A stretch of DNA of 64,000 nt from CBDDKZ01 sp965230415 (GCA_965230415.1 CBDDKZ010000005.1:186001-250000), one strand, 5' to 3'; shown: positions 34,098 through 42,635, counted from the stretch's first letter. Notes: a model not told the origin generated them from the letters alone. Made by a program: numbers and translations.

Positions 34098-35336
34098 TTG
34101 ACAAAAGAGACTAAAAATAGCGTGAGTATTGAAGAGGTGCGAAGCATGTTTCCTATTCTAAAACAGGAAGTGCATAACAAACCTCTTATTTATCTGGATA
34201 ATGCCGCTACCACTCAAAAGCCGCAATCGGTACTGGAATCTATTACCGACTATTATTCCTCCACGAATGCCAATATTCACCGTGGTCTCCATTACTTAGC
34301 AGATAAAGCCACCGCAGCATTTGAAAACACCCGAAAGCGCCTGGCAAAATTCATCAACTCACCATCGGCTGAAGAAGTAATATTTACAAAAGGTACTACC
34401 GATTCAATCAATCTGGTAGCTTCAACTTTTGGTCACACACACATCAGCAAAGGGGACGAAGTCATTATCACTACCATGGAACATCACAGCAATATTGTTC
34501 CCTGGCAGATGCTTTGTAACGAACGCGAAGCAAAACTAAAAGTGATCCCCATCAATGATGAAGGTGAATTAATAATAGACGAATTTCAACAATTATTAAG
34601 TGAGAAGACCAAATTAGTCGCATTGGTATATGTATCTAACGCGCTGGGCACCATAAACCCGGTAAAAGAAATAATTGAAGCGGCACATAGCGTAGGAGCA
34701 AAAGTATTACTCGACGGTGCGCAATCTACTTCGCACCTTCAGGTTGATGTACAGGCACTGGATGTAGATTTTTACGCACTTTCGGCACATAAAATGTACG
34801 GCCCTACAGGTGTAGGTGCATTATATGGTAAAAGATCATTACTAGAAAGCATTCCGCCTTATCAGGGTGGCGGCGAAATGATCAAAGAGGTAAGCTTTGA
34901 AAACACGACCTATGCGGATCTTCCGTACAAATTTGAAGCAGGCACACCAAATATAGGAGATGTAATTGCTTTCGAAAACGCTATAGACTTCATTGAAGAA
35001 TTAGGTTTCGAATTCATACAAGAACATGAAGATGGCCTTTTAAAACTCGCAACAGATGCCATATGTCAAATTGACGGTGTAAAAATAATAGGACAGGCTC
35101 GCGAGAAAACCGGTGTCCTTTCTTTTGCGGTAGATGGTGTTCACCACCAGGACATAGGCATTATGATGGATACGCACGGAGTGGCAATACGCACAGGGCA
35201 TCATTGTACCCAACCATTAATGAACCGCTTTGACTTACTGGGAACAAGCAGAATGTCATTTGCTGTTTACAACTCCGAAGAAGAAGTAACTAAAAGTATC
35301 GAAGCGCTAGAAAAAGTGCTTAAAATATTGAGATAG
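34098..35336 (+). CDS. sufS: Cysteine desulfurase SufS
   Basis: A 412-residue group II PLP-dependent cysteine desulfurase starting at TTG 34098, three bases after the sufD stop. Visible motifs are YLDNAATTQKP, ATMEHHSNIVPW-type PLP-stacking histidines, the cofactor lysine in SAHKMYGPTG, and the catalytic cysteine in RTGHHCTQP. It removes sulfur from cysteine as a persulfide and passes it to SufE. TTG is chosen because the conserved N-terminal VRSMFPIL segment begins only about 13 residues in and the ATG inside it would be too late. The gene overlaps sufE by one base. Confidence 0.96.
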   Translation: MTKETKNSVSIEEVRSMFPILKQEVHNKPLIYLDNAATTQKPQSVLESITDYYSSTNANIHRGLHYLADKATAAFENTRKRLAKFINSPSAEEVIFTKGTTDSINLVASTFGHTHISKGDEVIITTMEHHSNIVPWQMLCNEREAKLKVIPINDEGELIIDEFQQLLSEKTKLVALVYVSNALGTINPVKEIIEAAHSVGAKVLLDGAQSTSHLQVDVQALDVDFYALSAHKMYGPTGVGALYGKRSLLESIPPYQGGGEMIKEVSFENTTYADLPYKFEAGTPNIGDVIAFENAIDFIEELGFEFIQEHEDGLLKLATDAICQIDGVKIIGQAREKTGVLSFAVDGVHHQDIGIMMDTHGVAIRTGHHCTQPLMNRFDLLGTSRMSFAVYNSEEEVTKSIEALEKVLKILR

Positions 35337-35779
35337 TGACCGAAAGTATAAATCAAATACAGGATGAAATTGTAGAAGAGTTTTCTCTGTTCGATGATTG
35401 GGCAGACAAATACACTTATATCATAGAACTTGGTAAAAAGCTAACACCATTAGATGAGTCCCTTAAAACCGATGAAAGGATCATCAAAGGATGCCAGTCT
35501 CGTGTTTGGCTGCATGCTTCACTGAATGAAAATCAAGAAATTGTATTTGTTGCTGATAGTGATGCCATTATTGTAAAGGGGCTTGTCTATTTACTAATCA
35601 GGGTATTGAGTAATCAAAAACCCGCTGACATCGTGGATTCCGACCTTTATTTCATGGAAAAAATTGGTATGGCACAGCACCTGTCACCAACCAGAAATAA
35701 TGGACTGTTATCTATGGTGAAGCAGATGAAACTTTATGGTTTGGCTTTGAAGACAAAATTACAAGCAGAAGATAATTAA
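35336..35779 (+). CDS. sufE: Sulfur acceptor SufE
   Basis: A 147-residue protein with the SufE fold. The persulfide-carrying cysteine is Cys53 in IIKGCQSRVWL; upstream are FDDWADKYTYIIELGKKL and downstream the ADSDAIIVKGLVYLLIRVLS helix, both typical. It takes sulfur from SufS and hands it to the SufBCD scaffold. The start codon is GTG, overlapping the sufS stop by one base (TAGTG), so translation is coupled. Confidence 0.96.
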   Translation: MTESINQIQDEIVEEFSLFDDWADKYTYIIELGKKLTPLDESLKTDERIIKGCQSRVWLHASLNENQEIVFVADSDAIIVKGLVYLLIRVLSNQKPADIVDSDLYFMEKIGMAQHLSPTRNNGLLSMVKQMKLYGLALKTKLQAEDN

Positions 35780-35829
35780 AAAACAAACATTTAGCCCCTC
35801 AGGGTTGTTTTACTAAATAAACTATTTCC

Positions 35830-36153
35830 ATGAGTACACTGGAAAATTCTGAAGACTTAAAAGTAAAAATCATACAGAAAATCAAGGAGGTTTACGATCC
35901 TGAAATACCTGTAGATATTTATGAACTGGGCTTAATATATGAAATTAACGTGCTGCCGATTAATAACGTGGAGATTATTATGACTTTAACGAGTCCTTCG
36001 TGTCCGTCGGCAGAACAAATACCGGCAGAAGTAGAGATGAAAGTTAGTGAACTGGATGAAATAAATGCTCTAAACATTGAGCTAACTTTTGAACCTCCAT
36101 ATCATCAGGATATGATGTCGGAAGCTGCCAAGCTTGAGCTTGGTTTTATGTAA
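35830..36153 (+). CDS. sufT: DUF59/MIP18-family iron-sulfur assembly protein (SufT-like)
   Basis: A 107-residue MIP18-family protein. The opening IKEVYDPEIPVDIYELGLIYEI and the cysteine-bearing TLTSPSCPSAEQIP are the family hallmarks. Homologues in SUF operons help in maturation or delivery of Fe-S clusters. It follows sufE by 50 bases in the same direction. Because related proteins also occur as the PaaD subunit of phenylacetyl-CoA oxygenase, the operon context is what supports the SUF role here. Confidence 0.93.
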   Translation: MSTLENSEDLKVKIIQKIKEVYDPEIPVDIYELGLIYEINVLPINNVEIIMTLTSPSCPSAEQIPAEVEMKVSELDEINALNIELTFEPPYHQDMMSEAAKLELGFM

Positions 36154-36175
36154 AATCTAAAATTGTTAGAATAAT

Positions 36176-36586
36176 ATGTATCCCGAAGAAATAACCACTC
36201 CTATGCGCGAAGAATTAACTTCGGCAGGTTTTACTGAATTAATTAGCGCTGATGATGTTGACAGTGCTTTAAAAGAAGATGGCACCACTCTTGTTTTGAT
36301 CAATTCTGTATGCGGTTGCGCCGCAGGTACAGCTCGTCCGGGTGTAAAAGCATCGCTTGGAGGTGCTAAAAAACCGGATCATCTTACTACTGCTTTTGCC
36401 GGAGTTCATCAGGAATCTGTAGCAAAGACGAGAGAGTATTTAATGCCTTACCCTCCTTCTTCTCCTGCAATAGCATTGTTCAAAAATGGGGAATTAGCAC
36501 ACTATGTTGAAAGACATCATATAGAAGGTCGATCGGCAGAAATGATCGCCGCCCATTTAGAGGAAGTATATAACGAATTTTGTTAA
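36176..36586 (+). CDS. Bacilliredoxin (BrxA/BrxB, YphP/YqiW family)
   Basis: A 136-residue thioredoxin-like protein. The CGC redox motif (Cys46, Cys48) lies in NSVCGCAAGTARPG, the diagnostic bacilliredoxin signature; PPSSPAIALFKNGELAHYVERH follows with the conserved proline region. In Bacillus these proteins reduce bacillithiol-mixed disulfides. In Bacteroidota the gene is commonly the last one of the SUF operon, as here (22 bases after the DUF59 gene), suggesting protection of cluster-assembly thiols. An intrinsic terminator follows four bases after the stop. Confidence 0.93.
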   Translation: MYPEEITTPMREELTSAGFTELISADDVDSALKEDGTTLVLINSVCGCAAGTARPGVKASLGGAKKPDHLTTAFAGVHQESVAKTREYLMPYPPSSPAIALFKNGELAHYVERHHIEGRSAEMIAAHLEEVYNEFC

Positions 36587-36590
36587 AGTA

Positions 36591-36618
36591 AAAGGTCCCG
36601 CTTTGCGGGACTTTTATA
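36591..36618 (+). terminator. Intrinsic terminator ending the SUF operon
   Basis: GTCCCGC (36595-36601) pairs with GCGGGAC (36605-36611) around a TTT loop, extended by an A-rich left and T-rich right flank (36591-36615). The T-run on the plus strand makes it a normal terminator; the A-run on the left may let it also serve the epimerase gene converging from the right. Confidence 0.88.
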
Positions 36619-36629
36619 TTTCCTTACAC

Positions 36630-37562
36630 CTAAAAAGCGAAACTTTTTTCTTTCACTTCGATAATCTCTTGTTTCAGATCCATAATTTTTGGTAATTCAA
36701 TAAGACTTCTTAGCTTCGAATCAGGGTTTATCTGCAAGTCTCTTAATTCCAAATGCTGGTTTATAAAAATAAACTCAAGCGTAGGATATATTTCTTTAAA
36801 AATATCTACCAGGTCTAAAACAGAAACGTTCTGATCCACTAAATTATAAGTAGCGGAAGTAATGTCTTGCACAACCATTTCAGCGAGTGCCGTCACCACC
36901 GTTTTAATGTTGACAAATGGCCTAATTTGTTTACCACTACCATGAATTTGGATTCTATTGTTAAAATTAGCATCAAACAAAAATCGATTAACAACAGAAT
37001 CAAAGCGAATGGTAGGGCTATAACCATAGACATTTCCAGAGCGGACAATAATCGCCTTTTTCTTGCCCATCAATCTTTGCACGTGATCTTCACCTCTCAT
37101 TTTAGAAATTGAATAAAACGTACGCGGATTGAGGCGCGAATCTTCGTCGAATGCTTCCTTCCCAGAGAATCCATATACACCGGTGCTACTTAAATATATT
37201 AATTGTTTAACCGAATCTTCTTCCTCCACCGCCAGTACCAACTCCGAGGTACCCCAGTTATTAGATTGTTCGAAGACATGCGAATCTACATTTTGATCGC
37301 TACTGGTAACACGTGCTCCAAGATGAAAAACCGTATCAATTCCTTTCAAGGCTTTTTTAAGCTTTCTGCTATCAAGCAAATCACCCATCACAAACTCCAC
37401 ATTACCAGAGCTGATCTTATTACTACTACTAATAAATAGGTTATAGTTACCTCTGGTAAGATTATCATAAACCACTACTTTCGCCACTGCTGGTATCTGA
37501 GATAATTTAAACACTAATTCAGCACCAATATAACCTGCTCCACCTGTCACTAATATATTCAT
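36630..37562 (-). CDS. NAD-dependent epimerase/dehydratase (extended SDR)
   Basis: A 310-residue extended short-chain dehydrogenase. The nucleotide-binding motif TGGAGYIGAEL is at the N-terminus, the YLSSTGVYG strand supplies the catalytic Ser/Thr, and YSISKMRGE holds the Tyr and Lys pair. Such enzymes act on nucleotide sugars, for example UDP-glucose 4-epimerase or dTDP-sugar dehydratase relatives, but the substrate cannot be told. Its ATG lies two bases after the stop of the upstream reductase gene, so the two form an operon although their functions are not obviously related. Cytoplasmic. Confidence 0.88.
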   Translation of the reverse strand: MNILVTGGAGYIGAELVFKLSQIPAVAKVVVYDNLTRGNYNLFISSSNKISSGNVEFVMGDLLDSRKLKKALKGIDTVFHLGARVTSSDQNVDSHVFEQSNNWGTSELVLAVEEEDSVKQLIYLSSTGVYGFSGKEAFDEDSRLNPRTFYSISKMRGEDHVQRLMGKKKAIIVRSGNVYGYSPTIRFDSVVNRFLFDANFNNRIQIHGSGKQIRPFVNIKTVVTALAEMVVQDITSATYNLVDQNVSVLDLVDIFKEIYPTLEFIFINQHLELRDLQINPDSKLRSLIELPKIMDLKQEIIEVKEKSFAF

Positions 37563-37564
37563 AA

Positions 37565-38221
37565 CTATTTACTAATTAAGTCAGTATGTAATCCACACTC
37601 TGTTTTATTCATACCATACCACCTTGCCTCACGCTCCTGCATTTCCAAATCAAACTTGCGTGTACACGGCTCACAACCAATACTTAAATACCCTTTTACC
37701 TCTAAAGGGTGTGCAGGTAAATCAAATTCTTTTCGATAGTCATATATCATCTTACTTGTCCAATCAAGCATAGGATGATATCGTATCGTATCATGAGGCG
37801 CAGGTTGCTCTACTTGCATGGCTTTTCTGGTCGCACTTTGATCACCCCTTACACCATTAATCCAAACATCATATTGAGCCAGAAGTAAGTCCATAGGAGC
37901 CACCTTATTTAAATAACAACAAAAATCAGGATCGGAAGTGAATAATAAACGTCCTGAGCCATCACGTTGTAAGTGTTTTGGAGTAGCTGATTGTATGTCA
38001 ATAACGTTCAAGCCAAATTTATCGGCTACCTCATCTCTGAAATTAATAGTATCCGCAAAATGATATCCTGTATTAATAAAATACACAGGTATCGAATTAT
38101 CTATTCGACTTATTATATGCAACATCACAAGGCTATGTGATTGAAAAGAAGAAGAAGTAAACAACTTTCTTCCTTCTGCTTTATAATAAAAAATTTGTTT
38201 TTTAATTGAGTCAAAATCCAT
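37565..38221 (-). CDS. cysH: Phosphoadenylyl/adenylyl-sulfate reductase, iron-sulfur type
   Basis: A 218-residue reductase of assimilatory sulfate reduction. It has both cysteine pairs of the [4Fe-4S] subtype: CC in PDFCCYLNK and CxxC in IGCEPCTRK, plus the catalytic cysteine in ECGLH near the C-terminus. ITGVRxxQSATR-type binding residues appear as INGVRGDQSATRKAM. The presence of the cluster ligands suggests APS as substrate and sulfite as product with thioredoxin as donor. The first pair lacks the usual Arg two residues on (CCYLNK instead of CCxIRK). Other sulfate-assimilation genes are not in the window; the SUF operon next door is functionally related through sulfur. Confidence 0.92.
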   Translation of the reverse strand: MDFDSIKKQIFYYKAEGRKLFTSSSFQSHSLVMLHIISRIDNSIPVYFINTGYHFADTINFRDEVADKFGLNVIDIQSATPKHLQRDGSGRLLFTSDPDFCCYLNKVAPMDLLLAQYDVWINGVRGDQSATRKAMQVEQPAPHDTIRYHPMLDWTSKMIYDYRKEFDLPAHPLEVKGYLSIGCEPCTRKFDLEMQEREARWYGMNKTECGLHTDLISK

Positions 38222-38251
38222 TTCTTCGCCCCTTTCTTCACTTAAGTACTA

Positions 38252-38259
38252 CAAATATA
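38252..38259 (-). promoter_or_regulatory. Promoter -7 box of the cysH-epimerase operon
   Basis: TATATTTG on the minus strand (38259 down to 38252) matches TAnnTTTG exactly, about 30 bases before the cysH start codon. No clear upstream TTG at the preferred distance was seen. The rest of the 270-bp divergent gap to the sigma factor gene shows nothing else convincing. Confidence 0.45.
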
Positions 38260-38490
38260 AACAATTATACAGTTCGGAAGAGTTGCGCACATAATTTGCA
38301 TATTCAGACCACAACTGACAACCAAAGGTACATGTAAAAACTTTTATTATCCCTATTTAGTTCCTGTAAAGAGACTTAATAAATTTCAAATCTCGTTTCC
38401 GTAGTAAATTATTATTGATTATTTTTCGACAGAGGAGGGTTACCTTACTAATCTTAATTCGTATATAGATAAAAGCTGTTGATCAGTACA

Positions 38491-39030
38491 ATGAAAGATC
38501 AGGAAGTGATTGAACGAATAATGCAGGGAGATGAAGCAGCAATCGAGTATTTGTACAGCAAACACTTTAAGATGATGGCCAAATTGGTTCAGCGTAATAA
38601 TGGTTCTGAAGATGAAGCCCGCGACATCTACCAGGAAGCCTTGATCGTCTTCTGGCAAAAGGTAACGTCGGGTAATTTGGTTCTCACATCAAAAATCAGC
38701 ACCTATCTGTACAGTATTTGTCAGAATTTGTGGCGTAAAGAGTTAGACCGGAAACGGCGTCTGAGTTCTGAGGAAAAAGACGGAAAAGTGCATATAGATA
38801 AAGACAGAGAAGAGCGAATTGCAATAATTCACCAATGCATTAACAACCTTGGTGATACTTGCCGAAAAGTACTGTCCTTATACTATTTTGAAGAAATGTC
38901 TATGGTAGATATTGCCAAACAACTAGGATTTGCTAACGCAGATACTGCCAAGACCAAAAAATATAAATGTAAAAAAGAACTAGACAAATACGTGAAAGCA
39001 CGCTATACCGCTAGCGACTTTCTGGATTAA
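38491..39030 (+). CDS. ECF-type RNA polymerase sigma factor
   Basis: A 179-residue sigma-70 family protein from ATG 38491 (an in-frame TTG four codons earlier is less likely). Region 2 is seen in IEYLYSKHFKMMAKLVQ, the DEARDIYQEALIVFWQK core, and the STYLYSICQNLWRKELDRKRR -10 recognition part. Region 4 appears as CINNLGDTCRKVLSLYYFEEMSMVDIAKQLGFANADTAKTKKYKCKKEL. It should direct polymerase to a small regulon, possibly envelope-related. The next gene, 11 bases downstream, is a single-span membrane protein that looks like its anti-sigma partner. Confidence 0.95.
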   Translation: MKDQEVIERIMQGDEAAIEYLYSKHFKMMAKLVQRNNGSEDEARDIYQEALIVFWQKVTSGNLVLTSKISTYLYSICQNLWRKELDRKRRLSSEEKDGKVHIDKDREERIAIIHQCINNLGDTCRKVLSLYYFEEMSMVDIAKQLGFANADTAKTKKYKCKKELDKYVKARYTASDFLD

Positions 39031-39041
39031 GTAGCCAATAT

Positions 39042-39935
39042 ATGAAAAACGAGCATAGTTTAGAGCAACTTATGGACGACTTCATTTCAGGTAAAATGTC
39101 TGCAAAGGAAGCCTCCGACTTTCAATCAGCACTCACTAAAGACCCCGCTTTAAAAGGTGATCTAGAGTTCCAACAAGATGTTATTGATTCGATCAAAGAA
39201 CATCGGAAGATTGAGTTAAAAACGAAATTGAGTCAAATTCCTGTGAACACAGGTATGACATTAACACAAAAAATAGGTATCGCAGCAATGACTATAATTG
39301 CAAGCAGTCTAATTGGAGTTGGCATTTATAGTCAGGTACAGGAAGACCCACAAGCACAAGCCCCTAAAAACCTACAAATTGAGCATACGGCTACATCAGA
39401 AACTGAGTCAGTAGCTTCTTCGCGTCCGGAAATTAAAGAAGCTACTGATTTAGGCGCTGAAGTAAACAGTCCTGACCTTGTTGAAGAAGTAACTATGGCA
39501 AGCGAACAAGAAGAAACAGTACTTGCTGCTGATGTAGAAAGTGAAGACCAAGTCGTTACTGCTGACTTAGAAGAAAGCATACTGCCTTTTGATGACAACG
39601 ATGATTCGGACGAGCTGATTATTCACTCGGAAGAAGAGGATAATAGCAAAGACCTTTATGTAGGTAATAAAGAAGCTAGTAATATAGAGCCTAAATCTTT
39701 GAATTATCAAAAAGGAAAAATGTTATACTCCTACGATGGTAAAGGGGTGGAATTAATACTCGACGACAACCAGGATAAGAAGTACCGACTTATAAATCTG
39801 ACATCCAATGAACTTTACCTGTTCTACAACCAGAAGTTCTATAAAATGGATGTAAGTAAAAAAATAACTCCATTAGCTCCACATGAGGTAACAGACCCTG
39901 TTAAAATCAAGCTACTGGAACCCCACACAAAATAA
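39042..39935 (+). CDS. Putative anti-sigma factor, single-span membrane protein
   Basis: A 297-residue protein 11 bases downstream of the sigma factor gene. The N-terminus (LEQLMDDFISGKMSAKEASDFQSAL) resembles the short helical sigma-binding region of Bacteroidota anti-sigma factors. One transmembrane helix (IGIAAMTIIASSLIGVGIYS) lies near residue 80. A long acidic, low-complexity stretch rich in Glu, Val and Ser follows (about 100-205), then a small beta-rich C-terminal domain (NYQKGKMLYSYDGKGVELILDD, then NLTSNELYLFYNQKFYKMD). The topology suggests a cytoplasmic sigma-binding end and a periplasmic sensing end. This is inference from context; no catalytic motif is seen. A strong terminator follows. 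Confidence 0.7.
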   Translation: MKNEHSLEQLMDDFISGKMSAKEASDFQSALTKDPALKGDLEFQQDVIDSIKEHRKIELKTKLSQIPVNTGMTLTQKIGIAAMTIIASSLIGVGIYSQVQEDPQAQAPKNLQIEHTATSETESVASSRPEIKEATDLGAEVNSPDLVEEVTMASEQEETVLAADVESEDQVVTADLEESILPFDDNDDSDELIIHSEEEDNSKDLYVGNKEASNIEPKSLNYQKGKMLYSYDGKGVELILDDNQDKKYRLINLTSNELYLFYNQKFYKMDVSKKITPLAPHEVTDPVKIKLLEPHTK

Positions 39936-39962
39936 ATTCCATACTAAGTTATCTTCCTAATG

Positions 39963-39995
39963 AAAAGTGCAAATTTTTTCTAAATTTGCACTTTT
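39963..39995. terminator. 14-bp hairpin terminator overlapping the ftsX promoter box
   Basis: AAAAGTGCAAATTT (39963-39976) pairs perfectly with AAATTTGCACTTTT (39982-39995) around a 5-base loop. It ends the sigma/anti-sigma transcript. The right arm also contains TAAATTTG (39981-39988), an exact TAnnTTTG promoter box, giving a predicted start near 39995 for the ftsX operon whose first codon is at 40011. Confidence 0.75.
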
Positions 39996-40010
39996 ACTTT
40001 ATATAGCGTT

Positions 40011-40925
40011 TTGAGCACAAAAACTACAGGAAAGAAAAAGAAGTTAGGAAGTTATCCTTTCTTTACGGTCGTATTTAGTATTTTTCTATCGTTGGTACTC
40101 ACCGGTGGAATTATCATCATGATAGCATTGGGTTCTGAGCATGTGAACAGGATAGAATCCATTGAATTGCATGTCTACCTCAATCGCAATATCTCAAAAA
40201 GCGATCAGAAAAAAACCAGTAAACTTTTAAATACAAAACCATATATTAAAAAAGAAAACGGTAAACCTAAACTGACTTATTTTTCGGAAGAAGATATGGC
40301 CGAAAACTATGTTTCGGCCCATAACAATGCACTAACTAAAGATATGATTATTGAAACTGCTGGTTTCAACCCTTTCCGGGCTTGTTTTGCTATCACAATA
40401 GAAGAACAATTTTCGGCTGTAAATCACCTTAACGAGATCAAAGAAGAAATAGAAAAGATTGACGGCGTATACGAAGTTGACCTTAGCCAAAAAAAGCAAA
40501 GTATAATACAGACTTTACATAATAACATTCAAACATTACAATTAGTACTTTTGATCATCTTTACTTTGTCTTTGTTAGTGATCATTATACTAATCAATAA
40601 TACTATCAAACTCGCATTATTTTCACAACGTTTCCTTATTCGATCAATGCAATTGGTTGGAGCTACAGCTTCATTTATACAAATGCCATTCATAAAACGC
40701 TCTGCTATTCACGGACTTGTCGGAGGATTTATAGCGGCGGGGGCATTGTTTGTACTTCTTCAATATGGATTAAACCAAATAAAAGACCTGGCTCCCTTAT
40801 ATGATTCTAAAAATATCTTACTACTTTTGGGCTCTTTACCTTTACTCGGAGGTCTATTAGGGCTTTTCAGTACGTATCTGGCAGTGAACAGGTATTTAAA
40901 AATGTCTTTAGACGAACTTTACTAA
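40011..40925 (+). CDS. ftsX: Cell division protein FtsX
   Basis: A 304-residue membrane protein of the FtsX family starting at TTG 40011. An N-terminal membrane helix (FFTVVFSIFLSLVLTGGIIIMIAL) is followed by a periplasmic domain (about residues 45-165) and three further helices, matching the four-helix FtsX topology. With the ATPase FtsE it controls cell-wall hydrolases at the septum. The N-terminus is rich in lysine, consistent with a cytoplasmic start. No in-frame ATG fits better, since the first one lies inside the membrane helix. It heads a compact operon in which the next gene begins one base after its stop. ftsE is not in the window. Confidence 0.93.
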   Translation: MSTKTTGKKKKLGSYPFFTVVFSIFLSLVLTGGIIIMIALGSEHVNRIESIELHVYLNRNISKSDQKKTSKLLNTKPYIKKENGKPKLTYFSEEDMAENYVSAHNNALTKDMIIETAGFNPFRACFAITIEEQFSAVNHLNEIKEEIEKIDGVYEVDLSQKKQSIIQTLHNNIQTLQLVLLIIFTLSLLVIIILINNTIKLALFSQRFLIRSMQLVGATASFIQMPFIKRSAIHGLVGGFIAAGALFVLLQYGLNQIKDLAPLYDSKNILLLLGSLPLLGGLLGLFSTYLAVNRYLKMSLDELY

Positions 40926-40926
40926 A

Positions 40927-41142
40927 ATGAGTGATAACAATTCAAGCAACGTTTTTGGAAAAAAGAACTATCTTTTAATGATCGCTAGTGCAGCTGTCTT
41001 AATTATTGGTTTTGTAATTATGTCAAGCGACAGCAAAGACGGTTGGGGCGTCGGTGCCATGACTGTAGGACCTATAATTGTTGCAATAGGCTTCGTAATT
41101 CCCGTATTTGCTATTTTGCTAAGACCTAAAAACGAAGAATGA
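40927..41142 (+). CDS. DUF3098-family small membrane protein
   Basis: A 71-residue protein with two transmembrane helices (YLLMIASAAVLIIGFVIM and VGPIIVAIGFVIPVFAIL) and the family motif FGKKNYLLM near the N-terminus and MSSDSKDGWG in the loop. It sits between ftsX and uppP, the usual place for this family in Bacteroidota, starting one base after the ftsX stop and overlapping uppP by four bases. A role in envelope or division is likely from context; none is proven. Confidence 0.9.
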   Translation: MSDNNSSNVFGKKNYLLMIASAAVLIIGFVIMSSDSKDGWGVGAMTVGPIIVAIGFVIPVFAILLRPKNEE

Positions 41143-41942
41143 ACGAAATAGAGAGTATTATTCTGGGAATAATTCAAGGTCTCACTGAATTCTTACCGGT
41201 AAGTAGTTCGGGACATCTTGAATTGGGCAAAGCTGTATTTGGAGAAACAAAAATACCTGAGGATTCTTTACTTTTCTCTGTTGTGGTACATGCCGCTACA
41301 GCATTGAGTACCATCATTATTTTCCGTAAGGACATTCTGGAAATACTTACCGGTCTCTTAAAATTTAAATGGAATGAAGAGACACAATATGCTTCTAAAA
41401 TCCTATTATCTATGATTCCCGTGGGGATAGTTGGCGTTTTACTCAAAGATCCGATAAAAGAATATTGCATGGGAAATGTGGGTTTAGTAGGCTTAATGTT
41501 ATTTATCACCGGTTTCCTGCTTCTGTTTACCCATTTTAGTAAAAGAGACGGAGAAGGTAATGTCACCTATGGAAAGGCCATGATAATTGGTGTTGCACAA
41601 GCCATTGCTGTGCTACCAGGAATTTCACGCTCGGGCTCTACTATTGCCACTTCCATACTTCTGGGGGTGGACAAAGCTAAGGCTGCCAAGTTTTCTTTTC
41701 TTATGGTTTTGGCCCCCATTTTTGGCGAGGCTTTGCTGGATATGAAAGATTACCTGGAAACTCCTGCTCAAGCAGGTAGTATAAGCGCTTTATCACTAGG
41801 ACTGGGATTTATTGCCGCATTTGTTACCGGGTTATTCGCCTGCAAACTAATGATCAAAATCGTCAAGAACAGTAAACTAATTTATTTTTCCTACTACTGT
41901 TTTGTTGTCGGTTCCATTGCCGTGATTTATTACTTCATTTGA
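41139..41942 (+). CDS. uppP: Undecaprenyl-diphosphate phosphatase
   Basis: A 267-residue polytopic membrane enzyme. Both family motifs are present: GLTEFLPVSSSGHLEL near the N-terminus and LPGISRSGSTIATSILLG in the middle. It dephosphorylates undecaprenyl pyrophosphate so that the lipid carrier can be reused in peptidoglycan and polysaccharide synthesis, and gives bacitracin tolerance in many bacteria. Its ATG overlaps the stop of the DUF3098 gene (ATGA), and truB follows six bases later. Confidence 0.97.
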   Translation: MNEIESIILGIIQGLTEFLPVSSSGHLELGKAVFGETKIPEDSLLFSVVVHAATALSTIIIFRKDILEILTGLLKFKWNEETQYASKILLSMIPVGIVGVLLKDPIKEYCMGNVGLVGLMLFITGFLLLFTHFSKRDGEGNVTYGKAMIIGVAQAIAVLPGISRSGSTIATSILLGVDKAKAAKFSFLMVLAPIFGEALLDMKDYLETPAQAGSISALSLGLGFIAAFVTGLFACKLMIKIVKNSKLIYFSYYCFVVGSIAVIYYFI

Positions 41943-41948
41943 TAATAT

Positions 41949-42635
41949 ATGTTCAATTTTGAAGAAGGAGAAGTACTTTTGGTTGACAAACCTTATGAAT
42001 GGACTTCTTTTCAGGTAGTAAACAAGCTTCGCTACAAAATCAAAAGAAGGCTTCAGGTCAAAAAAATAAAAGTAGGCCATGCCGGCACCCTGGACCCTCT
42101 GGCGACCGGTTTATTGATTATATGCACCGGTAAAATGACCAAGTCGATCAATGACTACATGGGGCAAGACAAAGTATATGAAGGTAAATTGGTACTGGGA
42201 AAGACAACCCCTTCTATTGATCTGGAAACAGATTTCGATAATGATGACCTACCCTACGATCATATTACAAAAGAAGATATAGACGAAGCGGCTTCCAAAC
42301 TCAGCGGGGAGATAGCGCAAATACCTCCGGTATTTTCTGCGGTAAGTGTTGACGGTGTGCGTGCTTATAAAAAAGCCAGAAAGGGTGAAGAAGTTGAAAT
42401 TAAAGCCCGAAATGTCACCGTTCATGAGTTTATTATTACAAATATAAATTTTCCAGAAATTTCTTTTCGCATAAAATGTAGTAAAGGCACCTATATCAGG
42501 AGTTTAGTTCGTGATTTTGGTGAACTTCTCAATTCCGGTGCATATCTTTCATCACTAAAAAGAATCAAAATTGGTAACTTTGATGTGAAAGACGCCTATG
42601 AATTGACACATCTTGTGCAGCAAATAGAATCATGA
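41949..42635 (+). CDS. truB: tRNA pseudouridine(55) synthase TruB
   Basis: A 228-residue pseudouridine synthase. KVGHAGTLDPLATGLLIICTGKMTK holds the catalytic aspartate, and the family segments VYEGKLVLGKTTPSIDLETD and KGTYIRSLVRDFGE follow. It makes pseudouridine 55 in the T-loop of tRNAs. The protein lacks the C-terminal PUA extension found in Escherichia coli TruB, normal for this phylum. Its stop overlaps the ribF start by four bases (ATGA). Confidence 0.97.
   Translation: MFNFEEGEVLLVDKPYEWTSFQVVNKLRYKIKRRLQVKKIKVGHAGTLDPLATGLLIICTGKMTKSINDYMGQDKVYEGKLVLGKTTPSIDLETDFDNDDLPYDHITKEDIDEAASKLSGEIAQIPPVFSAVSVDGVRAYKKARKGEEVEIKARNVTVHEFIITNINFPEISFRIKCSKGTYIRSLVRDFGELLNSGAYLSSLKRIKIGNFDVKDAYELTHLVQQIES

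Noticed and set aside
38479..38490. TTG start for the sigma factor gene
   Set aside because: The ATG four codons later fits the family N-terminus better and needs no rare start.
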